In this document: in pieces, positions 44,719-53,812 of the stretch | How the letters are laid out: each line of letters begins with the position of its first letter | Position numbering within the stretch: position 1 is the stretch's first letter | Source: Paenibacillus oryzae | Lineage (GTDB): Bacteria; Bacillota; Bacilli; Paenibacillales; Paenibacillaceae | NCBI RefSeq assembly: GCF_001675045.1 | Contig: NZ_LYPA01000047.1 | Location: 117,370 to 181,369 of the forward strand | Direction: 5' to 3' | Length of the DNA: 64,000 nucleotides | The notes under the pieces: generated by a model | What the model saw: only the letters and a program-made list of their open reading frames with translations | Databases searched by the model: none | What the model was told of the DNA's origin: nothing | Position numbers and translations under genes: made by a program

Positions 44719-45135
44719 ATGAGCTTTTGCTGCGGGGCCAGCATGATTGGAACAAAAGGAACGTTGAAGCATCATAGTACGCATGTTCATAATGTGCCGA
44801 TTACATTTTGTCCGGTATGCCATCGGGTGGACATTCATTATCTTGCCCAGCATGAATATGACATTCTTGCGGAATATGCTTTTGGCGATGGGGCTGCCGA
44901 GGTTGATTTTACGGATTATGTAGAAAAAAGGAAGCAGGACCTGATTGAAAACTGCGTGAACGATGAAAGTGAAGAGCCGATGGAGGTTGTGCGAAGCCAA
45001 ATTGATATGGCTCTGGATTTGTTCAGCTTCGCCAAAGGCATTAACGACAGGGACTGGCAAGTGATGCTGATGAAGCGGCTTGCTTCATTAAATGAGCGCC
45101 GCAATAAGCTGATGCAAAGACGCTCCTCTGTTTAG
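44719..45135 (+). CDS. Hypothetical protein with CxxC zinc-type motif
   Basis: No named family is recognised. The 138-residue cytosolic protein starts MSFCCGASMIGTKGTLKHHSTHVHNVPITFCPVCHRVDIHY. The FCPVCH pair and the His-rich part suggest a small metal-binding (zinc-ribbon-like) head. The rest is helical and charged (DYVEKRKQDLIENCVNDESEEPMEVVRSQIDMALDLFSFAKGINDRDWQVMLMKRLASLNERR). The ATG at 44719 has a good GAAGGAGG site. It is between the lipoprotein gene and sigI, with a hairpin after it. Confidence 0.7.
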   Translation: MSFCCGASMIGTKGTLKHHSTHVHNVPITFCPVCHRVDIHYLAQHEYDILAEYAFGDGAAEVDFTDYVEKRKQDLIENCVNDESEEPMEVVRSQIDMALDLFSFAKGINDRDWQVMLMKRLASLNERRNKLMQRRSSV

Positions 45136-45173
45136 TCTCTGCCATATTGCACGCTCCGATATACAGAACATGG

Positions 45174-45203
45174 AAGGCCTCCCCTTTACAGGAGGTCTTT
45201 TTG
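45174..45203 (+). terminator. Probable terminator
   Basis: AAGGCCTCC and GGAGGTCTT pair (one G-T) around an 8-nt loop and are followed by a short T run. It ends the hypothetical gene before the sigI promoter. Confidence 0.6.
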
Positions 45204-45336
45204 ATGTTTTCGCGGATTAGAATTGTTTCATTTAGCCGCTTTCGGTGTAATCAGGGATGTGAGTGGCCCGGCAATTAGTGTATAATCGGCAGGATGTTGC
45301 GGATGATTCAAAAAAAATGAAGGTTTTCTCATTTGC

Positions 45337-45365
45337 ACCCCCGCAAACCGGAGAAGATAGGCGAA
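45337..45365 (+). promoter_or_regulatory. Possible SigI-dependent promoter of sigI-rsgI
   Basis: ACCCCC and CGAA are 19 bp apart and end about 25 bp before the sigI start. SigI promoters of Bacillus and Clostridium show a C-run in the -35 and CGAA-type -10. This fits autoregulation of the operon. The match is by eye from memory of the consensus. Confidence 0.45.
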
Positions 45366-45390
45366 ATCATATAGTAGCGAGGTGGAGCGA

Positions 45391-46206
45391 TTGTTGCTGA
45401 TCCTGTTGGAACGTTTTCTGCGGAAATCGTCTTCCTCCAAAAAAGGGCCTGCCAAGCAGGCGCCGAGCCCGGAAGAGGCGGTTTCCGAAATTAAAAACGG
45501 CGATGAAAGCAGACGCGATGCCTTAATCGCAGCTTATTCGCCATACATAGCCAAATTAACAAGCAAATTCTGCAAACGTTATATCGATCCGAAGAAGGAT
45601 GATGAATTCAGTATTGCGCTGCTGGCGTTTAATGAAGCGATTGACAGCTTCAACGCCAGCGCAGGCAAATCCTTTCTCGGCTTCGCAAAAACGGTCATTC
45701 AGCGCAGGCTTATTGACTATGCCCGAAAAGAGAAGAAGCATCGCCAGGATGTGCCTTACAGCGTGTTCGATTATGAAAGCGATGACGGCGCGGTTTATAA
45801 TATAGTGGAGACGCGGCAGTCAATCGCCGCCCATGAAGCGGGAAAAGCCGAAACGGCTCGCCGTTTGGAAATCGCAGAGCTAAACGGCGAGCTGGGCCGC
45901 TTCGGCATTACCTTTCAGGAGCTTGTAGAGCTGTCTCCCAAACATTCCGATTCAAGAGAACTATTGATTTCTATTGCAATTCAATTAGCTGAAAATGTGG
46001 AATTGGCGGGGCAATTGAGAGCTACAGGCAAGCTGCCGGTGAAAGATCTGATGGAAGCAGGCAGCGTATCCCGAAAAACGATAGAACGCAATCGAAAATA
46101 TATCATTGCGATCGCTATCATTAAATCCGGCAATTATCCCTATATGAACGATTATTTGCGTGTCGAAAAAAATGACAATAAATCCTTGAAGGAGGTGAGC
46201 CGATGA
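45391..46206 (+). CDS. sigI: RNA polymerase sigma factor SigI
   Basis: This sigma-70 class protein of about 271 residues has region 2 (ALIAAYSPYIAKLTSKFCKRYIDPKKDDEFSIALLAFNEAIDSFN, then FLGFAKTVIQRRLIDYARKEKKH) and a C-terminal SigI-specific domain with the HTH-like LPVKDLMEAGSVSRKTIERNRKYIIAIAIIKS. SigI answers heat and envelope stress in Bacillus, and polysaccharides in Clostridium. The next gene overlaps by 4 bases and encodes its anti-sigma RsgI. No ATG is at the front; I choose TTG at 45391 behind GAGGTGGAG. A GTG at 45382 or TTG at 45394 are alternatives. Confidence 0.9.
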   Translation: MLLILLERFLRKSSSSKKGPAKQAPSPEEAVSEIKNGDESRRDALIAAYSPYIAKLTSKFCKRYIDPKKDDEFSIALLAFNEAIDSFNASAGKSFLGFAKTVIQRRLIDYARKEKKHRQDVPYSVFDYESDDGAVYNIVETRQSIAAHEAGKAETARRLEIAELNGELGRFGITFQELVELSPKHSDSRELLISIAIQLAENVELAGQLRATGKLPVKDLMEAGSVSRKTIERNRKYIIAIAIIKSGNYPYMNDYLRVEKNDNKSLKEVSR

Positions 46207-47426
46207 AACGTGGCGTAGTCATGAGTATCCATTCCAAGCATGCAGTTGTAATGACGCGCGACGGACGCTTTCTGAAGGCTCCCCTTCGCGGCAATCCCCA
46301 AATCGGAGAAGAGATGGTATTTGAGGAGGAGATTCCTTCCAAGGCGGAGAGAAAACGGCTGCGCCTCCCGCTGCGGGGCGGATTTGTGCGGTATGGCGCG
46401 GCAGCTGCCGTGTTATGCCTGCTGCTGGCTTCATGGCTGGTTTATGCGGCAAGCAGCGCAAGGAGCGTTGTTGCTTATGTCACAATTGATATTAATCCTA
46501 GCATCGAAATCGGCATCGACAAAGCGGAGAAGGTGCGCGAGCTGCGCGCCCTGAACAGTGACGGAGAGATTGTTATTGAAGGGATAAAATATCGCGGGAT
46601 GGACATTGAATCCGTAGCCGCCTCCATTCTGAACGTTGCAGGAGACACGCATTATCTGGATACTCCTTACAAGGATATTTTTATTACAAGCATGATGGTG
46701 AACAGCTCAAGCTCTTCTGCGCTGGATTTTGAAACCGTGCTGGCGCGTAAGCTGGATCACAAGCTGCAGGAATGGCTGATTGAGCATGGTACGCCTTCCG
46801 AAATGGTGCATATCACTACCTTGCTTGCTCCGGAGGAGCTGCGGCTTGCCGCCGAAGAAAACGGCTTGTCAGCGGGAAAAATGGCCGTTTATTTGATGGC
46901 CAAAAGCGAAGGCTTCCAGCTAGGGCTGGATGAGCTGCGCTCCCAATCCATTCATGACGCCACGGAACCGATAGGCGGCGTCAAAAGTCTCGTTGACAGC
47001 GAGTCCGAGGGTGAAACAAGACTGCGGCTGCAGGAGCTCTTGCAGCAGGAGCAAAGTGCTGCAGCGGCTAGCAATAAACCCGCTGCTACGCTGAAGCCAT
47101 CTCCGGCAGCCAAGCCTGTCCTGCAGCCGGAGACAGCTCGTCCCGGCGGCCCAACGGCCAAGCCGGACCCAGGGGCTGCGCCAGGGCCATCCGGCAAGCC
47201 GGGCGGCCGGGGCGATAAAGGCCGCGAAGAGGACGATCGCGGCGGCAAGGGCAAGGGCCGCGAAGAAGACGATCGCGGCGGCAAAGGCAAGGGCCGCGAG
47301 GAGGACGATCGCGGCGGCAAGGGCAAGGGCCGCGAGGAGGACGATCGCGGCGGCAAGGGCAAGGGCCGCGAGGAGGACGATCGCGGCGGCAAAGACAACG
47401 GCCACGGAAACGGCGGCCGCCATTGA
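46203..47426 (+). CDS. rsgI: Anti-sigma I factor RsgI with charged tandem-repeat tail
   Basis: This 407-residue membrane protein has a cytoplasmic RsgI N-domain (about 1-57; MSIHSKHAVVMTRDGRFLKAP) that binds SigI. A single transmembrane segment (about 64-82) and the conserved periplasmic domain YVTIDINPSIEIGIDKAEKVRELRALNSDGE follow, where these proteins are self-cleaved before regulated proteolysis. A Pro/Ala-rich linker (about 285-335) and five tandem 12-residue repeats of GREEDDRGGKGK (about 340-400) end the protein. No carbohydrate-binding module is attached, unlike many clostridial RsgI. It overlaps sigI by 4 bases (ATGA). Confidence 0.9.
   Translation: MKRGVVMSIHSKHAVVMTRDGRFLKAPLRGNPQIGEEMVFEEEIPSKAERKRLRLPLRGGFVRYGAAAAVLCLLLASWLVYAASSARSVVAYVTIDINPSIEIGIDKAEKVRELRALNSDGEIVIEGIKYRGMDIESVAASILNVAGDTHYLDTPYKDIFITSMMVNSSSSSALDFETVLARKLDHKLQEWLIEHGTPSEMVHITTLLAPEELRLAAEENGLSAGKMAVYLMAKSEGFQLGLDELRSQSIHDATEPIGGVKSLVDSESEGETRLRLQELLQQEQSAAAASNKPAATLKPSPAAKPVLQPETARPGGPTAKPDPGAAPGPSGKPGGRGDKGREEDDRGGKGKGREEDDRGGKGKGREEDDRGGKGKGREEDDRGGKGKGREEDDRGGKDNGHGNGGRH
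47220..47399 (+). repeat. Five tandem 36-bp repeats in rsgI
   Basis: Five in-frame copies of a 36-bp unit starting GGCCGCGAAGAGGACGATCG encode a 12-residue acidic-basic-glycine repeat. Later copies are nearly identical at DNA level, which suggests recent expansion by slippage. The copy number is likely to vary between strains. Confidence 0.92.
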
Positions 47427-47458
47427 AAAATGTAAGTCAATGATTGTTTTTACCAAAA

Positions 47459-47505
47459 TTCGACAGAATTTCTGATTGACAGCCCTTGCAAAGTAAACCT
47501 ATGAT
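47459..47505 (+). promoter_or_regulatory. Promoter with possible Spo0A box before the sporulation kinase
   Basis: TTGACA (47476) and TATGAT (47500) are 18 bp apart. TTCGACA at 47459-47465 is the complement of the 0A box core TGTCGAA and lies 10 bp upstream of the -35. Spo0A control of its own phosphorelay kinase would be logical; it is inference from one 7-bp match. Confidence 0.45.
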
Positions 47506-47562
47506 GAGGTATGGTGTTTTGAACATTCCATAATCCATAGTTTTGCCGGGGAGGAGTAGTAG

Positions 47563-48960
47563 ATGCAAGCCATTCGAAAGCGGTATTTCCCGGCGCTTGC
47601 CGAATTTGTTCGTGGCGGCGGAGAAGCATCGCTGTTTCATGCCAGTGAGCTTGGCAAACAACTTTACGACTTTCATCCTGAAGCGATTTTTGCCGTTCAT
47701 GAAGAATGCCTGGGGACACTTGCCGCAAATATGGAATCACACGATGCGTTAAAGCTTTATCACGACTCTTTTTCTTTTCTAAAAGAGTTGCTCGCTGCCC
47801 AGCATGAAAAGGTGGGCATTGACGCCAGTGGAGAAATTATCGACTTGCGCCGCAGAACCTCAACTTTGGATGTGCACGGATTACTGCCGGTTCAATACCC
47901 TACGGATTCCGAAAGAGTCAAAAACAAGTATGAAAACGTGCTGCAGCATATGGATAGCGGAATTGCGCTGTTCGACGATGACGGCATCCTGACGTTTATT
48001 AACGTGCAAATGGCCAAGGAACTTAATATATCCCGGTACGAGCTGGTTGGCCATAACATCAGGGGCATTTTGCTTCACCCGGGCCTGCATATCGGCACCA
48101 AACGCATCATTTTGCGCCTTTACCGGGAAATGTTCCGCAAGCGAAACCGGTATTACGAGTTTCAGAATCGCGACGGGAGACATCTGCTGGCAACCGTTAC
48201 TTATGGCGATCAATTAAACGGCGATTTCCTGATTAGCGTCAAGGATGTTTCGGAGTACAAGCAAATTGAGCAAAGCGCGCTGCAAAACGACAAGCTGGCC
48301 ATGCTGGGCAAAATAGCCGCGGCAATCGCCCACGAAATCCGCAATCCGCTTACCAGCATCAGAGGTTTTATTCAGCTCCTTCGCCCCTATCTGCTAGAGG
48401 TGGGGAAGGAAGAATACGCTCGTATTATTTTGACAGAAATCGATCGCGCAAACGACATCATATATGAGTTTCTGAATTCCTCCAAGCCATCCGCGCCATT
48501 GAAAAAAGCAACCTCGGTTGACGGTCTGATCCGCGAAGTCATCATGTTGACGGAAAGCGAAGCGCTGCTCCGCAATTGTGAAATCACATTTGAATCGCTT
48601 GAGCCCGATGCATTTATTGCCGTGGATGTGAAGCAGGTCAAGCAGGTTATGCTGAATATGGTCAAAAACGCGCTGGACGCGGTGGAAGAGGTCCGGTCTG
48701 ATAGAAGAGGCAGCATACATATTTCGCTTTCTAGCGACGGTCAATACGTGGAATTCAAAATCAAGGATAACGGCAAAGGAATGGACAAGGCCGTCATGAA
48801 CCGCCTGTTCGATCCCTTCTTCACCACCAAGCAAGCCGGAACAGGGCTTGGATTATCGGTCAGCTATCGCATCATCCGCAACCACGGCGGCACCATTAGG
48901 GTAGACTCCCGCGAAGGCTGCGGCACGGAATTTATCATTTATTTGCCATTGGCGGAATAA
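47563..48960 (+). CDS. Sporulation-type sensor histidine kinase (PAS)
   Basis: This 465-residue soluble kinase has an N-terminal helical domain (about 1-85; LAEFVRGGGEASLFHASELGKQLYDF) like the N-domain of RsbU-type proteins. A PAS domain (about 125-235; GIALFDDDGILTFINVQMAKELNISRYELVGHNI) follows, then HisKA with AIAHEIRNPLTSIRGFIQLL (His257) and HATPase (NMVKNALDAVEE, DNGKGM, GTGLGLSVSYRII). The HEIRNPLTSIRGFIQLL form is that of kinases feeding Spo0F/Spo0A. No response regulator lies next to it, which fits an orphan phosphorelay kinase. The ATG at 47563 follows GGGGAGGAG. Confidence 0.85.
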   Translation: MQAIRKRYFPALAEFVRGGGEASLFHASELGKQLYDFHPEAIFAVHEECLGTLAANMESHDALKLYHDSFSFLKELLAAQHEKVGIDASGEIIDLRRRTSTLDVHGLLPVQYPTDSERVKNKYENVLQHMDSGIALFDDDGILTFINVQMAKELNISRYELVGHNIRGILLHPGLHIGTKRIILRLYREMFRKRNRYYEFQNRDGRHLLATVTYGDQLNGDFLISVKDVSEYKQIEQSALQNDKLAMLGKIAAAIAHEIRNPLTSIRGFIQLLRPYLLEVGKEEYARIILTEIDRANDIIYEFLNSSKPSAPLKKATSVDGLIREVIMLTESEALLRNCEITFESLEPDAFIAVDVKQVKQVMLNMVKNALDAVEEVRSDRRGSIHISLSSDGQYVEFKIKDNGKGMDKAVMNRLFDPFFTTKQAGTGLGLSVSYRIIRNHGGTIRVDSREGCGTEFIIYLPLAE

Positions 48961-49012
48961 AGGATTAGAATCGAATCGGGGCATAAGTTCCGATTCTTTT
49001 TTATGGGGAAAA

Positions 49013-50566
49013 ATGAAAGCGGGGAACGGCATGATAAAAACGAAATTGACATACGGCGAACCGGCCGCAGACATAAGCGGAGCCAGCGCTGGTGCGGCTG
49101 GAGCCGGGGTTCATATTCTTTTTTTAACCGAGGAGGAAGCCGGGGGAACAACGCCTCTGGTGCAGGAGCATATCGACGCCGAGCTAAGGAGAGCGGTGTC
49201 CAGGGGGCTGTTCAAGGGCAAGCCGGAGCAGGCGTTTAGCGCGCCTACGCTTGGTTTGTTCAAAATGCCTTATGTGCTATTTGTAGGCTATAAGCCGGGA
49301 GAAGGCCGCGAGGGCTTGCGGCTTGCGGCAGCGGCAGCGGCAAAGGAGCTGAAAGCATTGGCGGCAGAGACGGCCTCCTTCGATTTGCGGGCTTCTATTT
49401 TGCAGGAGGAAGTAAAGGCACTGGGAGCGGCAGCCGTGTCGCAAGCGCTGACAGAAGGGCTGCTGCTTGCGCTGCATGACCGTCTTCCGCTCAAAAGGGA
49501 ACCGGCAGTGCGTTATCAGCCGCTGCATGTGGGCCTTGTACCGGATGCCGGATTGCAGCAGCTGGCTCCGCAAGGGGAGTGGGAGCAAGGAATCGCGAGC
49601 GGACTTGTCATCGTGGAGGCTGTTGCTTATGCGCGCGACCTGACTAATCTGCCCGGCAATGATCTGACTCCGGAGCGGCTGGCTTTTTTTGCTGAGGAAC
49701 TGGCTCATGAATATGAGCTGGATGTTGAAATTATCGATGAATGGACGGCAGCGGAGCAAGGCATGGGCGGCTTGCTTGGCGTAGGGCAAGGCAGCGTCAA
49801 TCCGCCCCGCATGATCGTGCTTCATTATAAAGGAGATCCAGATAGCGACGAGGTTTGGGGATGGATCGGCAAAGGCATTACGTTTGATACCGGCGGCATT
49901 TCGCTCAAGAGCCCTCCAGGCATGGAGGAGATGATTTCCGATATGGGAGGCGCGGCAGCCGTGCTTGGCGCATTGCGGGCGGTTGCGGAATTGAAGGCAA
50001 AGGCCAATATTGTGGCGGTTATTCCTGCCGCCGAAAACATGCCGTCGGACCGCGCATTAAAGCCTGGCGATGTTCTGACTACGATGAGCGGTTACACCAT
50101 AGAAGTGGTCAACACGGATGCGGAGGGCCGCATAGTGCTGGCGGACGGTTTGACGACAGCTATACGCAGGGGGGCGACCCGTCTGGTCGATGTTGCTACG
50201 TTAACGGGAGCCGTCATGCAAACGCTCGGTTATGAGGCGACTGGCGCCGTTACCAATCACCCCGAGCTGCTGAAGGAAATAATGGCTGCCGCAGATCGTG
50301 CCGGAGAACGCGTCTGGGAGCTGCCTGTGTATCCCGAATTCAGGAAGCCGCTGAAAAGCGTCGCCGCCGATTTGCGCAATGGCGCCGGACGCTATGGAGC
50401 AGCCACGACGGGCGGTTTGTTTATCGGGCATTTTGCTGAAGGTTTGCCTTGGGTGCATCTGGATATTGGCGGCTCCAGCTGGCTGGAGGAAGATAAAGCG
50501 CTTGAGCCTAAGGGAGCTACTGGCTCCATTACCCGAACATTAGTGGAGCTTGTGTGCCGAAAATAG
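49013..50566 (+). CDS. pepA: Leucyl aminopeptidase (M17)
   Basis: This 517-residue cytosolic aminopeptidase has the M17 N-domain (about 1-170) and the catalytic domain with WIGKGITFDTGGISLKSPPGMEEM (metal Lys and Asp), AENMPSDRALKPGDVL and the family signature NTDAEGRIVLADGL with the second metal Asp and Glu. It releases N-terminal residues, using two metal ions. The start may be the ATG at 49013 or the one at 49031; both have G-rich sequence close upstream. It follows the kinase gene by about 50 bp and is probably expressed alone. Confidence 0.92.
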   Translation: MKAGNGMIKTKLTYGEPAADISGASAGAAGAGVHILFLTEEEAGGTTPLVQEHIDAELRRAVSRGLFKGKPEQAFSAPTLGLFKMPYVLFVGYKPGEGREGLRLAAAAAAKELKALAAETASFDLRASILQEEVKALGAAAVSQALTEGLLLALHDRLPLKREPAVRYQPLHVGLVPDAGLQQLAPQGEWEQGIASGLVIVEAVAYARDLTNLPGNDLTPERLAFFAEELAHEYELDVEIIDEWTAAEQGMGGLLGVGQGSVNPPRMIVLHYKGDPDSDEVWGWIGKGITFDTGGISLKSPPGMEEMISDMGGAAAVLGALRAVAELKAKANIVAVIPAAENMPSDRALKPGDVLTTMSGYTIEVVNTDAEGRIVLADGLTTAIRRGATRLVDVATLTGAVMQTLGYEATGAVTNHPELLKEIMAAADRAGERVWELPVYPEFRKPLKSVAADLRNGAGRYGAATTGGLFIGHFAEGLPWVHLDIGGSSWLEEDKALEPKGATGSITRTLVELVCRK

Positions 50567-50902
50567 AAGAATGCCGGGCGAAAGTCCGGCTTTTCCGCCA
50601 ACTTTTGTAAGCTCTTTCATGAATTCAGGCAAGCATCTCTATTGATGCTGTAAAACGATGAAACCGATGCCAATATGATCATGGAAGGCAATCCGTTATT
50701 GTACTAAAATATGAAGAAGCCAAGCAACAGCAAAAATCACAATTTTATTTCTTTTTTTTGTGAAAACGATGTTGCGGGGCATGCTTCGCAATGGAAAGTC
50801 AACGATTGAGCAATCTCTAGAAGCGCAAGCGGGCGCGCATGGTTTGGTCCGCAGCAGGCAATAATGAGATGGTTATCAATAGAGAGGGTGGAAATTTCTG
50901 CA
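50567..50902. other. Intergenic region before odhA
   Basis: The gap of about 336 bp starts with a small hairpin (GCCGG...CCGGC then TTTT, 50573-50597) that may terminate pepA. The rest must hold the odhA promoter; TTGTACTAAAATATG near 50699 is AT-rich but I cannot name a clear -35/-10 pair. No gene is seen. Confidence 0.4.
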
Positions 50903-53806
50903 ATGAGCGTCCATGATGAAGTCAATCATTCGCCTTGGAAAAGCTATTATGGTCCCAATCTTGGTTATGTTCAGGAGCAATACGAGCTTTACTTGACAAA
51001 CCCGGAAGCCATTGAATCATCGGTTCGCGAGATGTTTGAACAGTGGGGCCCGCCTCCCGAGATTACAGAGACAGCCAATGCCGTTTCTTCGGGACGAGCT
51101 GACAGCGCTTTAAAGCAAGCGCCAGCTTCCGCGATCGACAGCAATATGTTCAAGAAGGTCGTTGCCGCGCATCAGCTCATGCTGAATATTCGCAGGTACG
51201 GCCATTTAGGCGCGGATATTAATCCGCTTGGCATTAGCCAGCCCGCCGACACCAAACTGCTGGAGCCGGAAACCTTTGGACTGACCAAAGAGGATTTGGC
51301 CAGCATTCCGGCATCGTTGATCTGGGACAATGCTCCGGAGTCGCTGGCAAGCGGCTGGGAAGCCATTCAGCAGCTCAGGAAGATTTACACCCGCTCGGCT
51401 GCTTACGAATTTACGCATATTCATGACGAGAATGAACGAAACTGGCTGCATCGCCAGGCCGAGTCCCGCTCGTTCCCAGCCCCTCTGACGGGCGAGGAGC
51501 GCATTGCTCTGCTGGAGCGGCTGATGCAGGTTGAATTGTTCGAAAACTTTATTCATAAAACCTTCGTCGGACAAAAGCGTTTTTCCATCGAAGGCCTTGA
51601 TATGCTTGTTCCTGTGCTGGACGAAATCGTTCGCAATTCTGCGCAAAGCGGCGCAGAGCATGTCCTGATCGGCATGGCGCACCGCGGCCGCCTTAATGTG
51701 CTAACGCATGTGCTGGGCAAGCCGTATGAAAAAATCTTTTCGGAATTCCATCATTCGCCCAACAAGGAATTAGTGCCGTCCGAAGGCTCCATCGGCATCA
51801 ACTTCGGCTGGACAGGCGATGTAAAATACCATCTGGGAGCCAATCGTTCCGTTCAAAGCAGCGAAACGGTGTCCACGCGTCTCACGCTGGCGAATAACCC
51901 GAGCCATCTGGAATTTGTTAATCCTGTAGTAGAAGGATTTACAAGAGCGGCTCAGGAGGATCGTTCGCAGCCCGGCTTCCCGGTCCAAAACGTGCAAAGC
52001 GCCGTTACGGTTTGCGTCCATGGCGATGCGGCCTTTATTGGCGAAGGCATTGTGGCGGAGACGCTTAACTTTAACAATCTGCAAGGCTACCGCAATGGCG
52101 GCACGCTGCATATTATCGCCAACAACCGTCTTGGCTTTACGACCAACAGCCAGGACTCGCGTTCGACTTATTATGCAAGCGATCTGGCCAAAGGCTTTGA
52201 CATTCCGATTGTACACGTTAACGCCGACGATCCCGAGGCTTGTCTGGCGGCAATCCGTCTGGCCTGCGAATATCGCTCGATTTTCAATAAAGGCTTCGTT
52301 ATCGATCTGATCGGCTACCGCCGTTATGGCCATAACGAAATGGATGATCCCGAAGTAACTCAGCCGCTTGTATACGCCAAGGTGCGCAATCACCCTACGG
52401 TAAGCACGATTTATGGCAACAAGCTTGTTGCCAAAGGCGTTGTTGGCGAGGAGCAGGTAGAGCATCTGCGCCAAAAAAGGCTCGGCGAGCTTCAAACGGC
52501 ATATGATTCCATGAAGGAGCAGGAGAGCAAGAAGCATGCTCAAGCGCCTCAGGATAACGGCAAAATCGTACCTGAAAACGTGGCGACGGCCGTACCAATG
52601 GAAACGTTGAAGGAGATTAACCTGGAGCTGCTTAATCGTCCGGAGTCCTTTACGGAATACAGCAAGCTGCAGCGTATTCTCCAACGCCGCTCCATCGGCC
52701 TGAACGATGGGGAAAAGCTGGATTGGGCGCACGCGGAGTCGCTTGCATTCGCTACGATTCTGGCGGATGGAACGCCGGTTCGCTTAAGCGGCCAGGATTC
52801 GGAGCGCGGAACGTTTGCTCACCGCCATATTATGCTGAATGATCACGTCACAGCCCAAAAGTTTTCGCCGCTTCATATTTTGCCGCAAGCAAAAGCTTCC
52901 TTTGCGGTTCATAACAGCCCGCTGTCGGAAACGGCTGTACTGGCTTTTGAATACGGCTATAATGTGTTTGCGCCGGAAACCTTTGTTATCTGGGAAGCGC
53001 AATATGGCGACTTTGCCAACGTGGCACAAGTTATTTTTGACCAGTTTATTTCGGCCGGCCGCGCAAAATGGCTGCAAAAATCCGGTTTGGTCATCCTGTT
53101 GCCGCATGGTTACGAAGGTCAAGGGCCAGAGCATTCCAGCGCTCGTCTGGAGCGTTTCCTTCAATTGTCTGCCGACAATAACTGGACCGTAGCCAATCTG
53201 ACGACATCGGCTCAATATTTCCATATCTTGCGCAAGCAGGCGGCTATGCTGGGCAGCGACAATGTTCGCCCGCTGGTGCTGATGGCTCCAAAAAGCTTGA
53301 TCCGCAATCCGCGCGTAGCTTCTCGCGGCACGGAGTTCAGCGAAGGCTCCTTCAAGCCGGTGCTGCCAATGTTCGATGCCGGAGAATCCAAGGATGCCAA
53401 GAGCAAGGTTAAACGCCTGCTGCTGGGTACAGGCAAGGTGATGGTGGATATTGAAGAGGCCATGTCAGCCTCTGAGGCAAAAGAATTTGAATGGCTTCGC
53501 GTAGCTCGCGTGGAGCAGCTTTATCCGCTGCCGAAGGCAGAGCTTGAAAATATTCTGGCGCAATATCCGCGCTTGTCGGAAATTGTCTGGGTTCAGGAAG
53601 AGCCGAAAAACCAGGGCTCGTGGAATTACATGGAATCCCGCCTGCGCGAGCTTGCTCCGTCGAAGGCGACGGTAAGCTACATTGGCCGTCCGGATCGTTC
53701 AAGCACGGCAAGCGGACATCAGGAGGTTCACGCTGCAGAGCAGCAGTTTATTATCACTTCAGCGCTTAATGGTCAACCAATACAATCCAGCTTGGTAGGG
53801 AGGTAG
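50903..53806 (+). CDS. odhA: 2-oxoglutarate dehydrogenase E1 component
   Basis: This 967-residue thiamine-diphosphate enzyme decarboxylates 2-oxoglutarate in the TCA cycle and passes succinyl to the lipoyl E2. It has the N-terminal E2-contact segment (GPNLGYVQEQYELYLTNPEAI), the GMAHRGRLNVL motif, HGDAAFIGEGIVAETLNFNNLQGY (ThDP/Mg motif) and YGYNVFAPETFVIWEAQYGDFANVAQVIFDQFI in the transketolase-like domain. The C-terminal domain has WVQEEPKNQGSW. I set the start at 50903, after GAGAGGGTGG; the ATG at 50864 lies upstream of that site. odhB follows 6 bp after the stop. The separate E3 gene is not in the window. Confidence 0.95.
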   Translation: MSVHDEVNHSPWKSYYGPNLGYVQEQYELYLTNPEAIESSVREMFEQWGPPPEITETANAVSSGRADSALKQAPASAIDSNMFKKVVAAHQLMLNIRRYGHLGADINPLGISQPADTKLLEPETFGLTKEDLASIPASLIWDNAPESLASGWEAIQQLRKIYTRSAAYEFTHIHDENERNWLHRQAESRSFPAPLTGEERIALLERLMQVELFENFIHKTFVGQKRFSIEGLDMLVPVLDEIVRNSAQSGAEHVLIGMAHRGRLNVLTHVLGKPYEKIFSEFHHSPNKELVPSEGSIGINFGWTGDVKYHLGANRSVQSSETVSTRLTLANNPSHLEFVNPVVEGFTRAAQEDRSQPGFPVQNVQSAVTVCVHGDAAFIGEGIVAETLNFNNLQGYRNGGTLHIIANNRLGFTTNSQDSRSTYYASDLAKGFDIPIVHVNADDPEACLAAIRLACEYRSIFNKGFVIDLIGYRRYGHNEMDDPEVTQPLVYAKVRNHPTVSTIYGNKLVAKGVVGEEQVEHLRQKRLGELQTAYDSMKEQESKKHAQAPQDNGKIVPENVATAVPMETLKEINLELLNRPESFTEYSKLQRILQRRSIGLNDGEKLDWAHAESLAFATILADGTPVRLSGQDSERGTFAHRHIMLNDHVTAQKFSPLHILPQAKASFAVHNSPLSETAVLAFEYGYNVFAPETFVIWEAQYGDFANVAQVIFDQFISAGRAKWLQKSGLVILLPHGYEGQGPEHSSARLERFLQLSADNNWTVANLTTSAQYFHILRKQAAMLGSDNVRPLVLMAPKSLIRNPRVASRGTEFSEGSFKPVLPMFDAGESKDAKSKVKRLLLGTGKVMVDIEEAMSASEAKEFEWLRVARVEQLYPLPKAELENILAQYPRLSEIVWVQEEPKNQGSWNYMESRLRELAPSKATVSYIGRPDRSSTASGHQEVHAAEQQFIITSALNGQPIQSSLVGR

Positions 53807-53812
53807 CCACAC

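Noticed and set aside
46920..47456. Long open frames on the minus strand over rsgI
   Set aside because: They are shadows of the GC-rich tandem repeat, giving low-complexity Ala/Leu or Pro/Ser text with no ribosome site.
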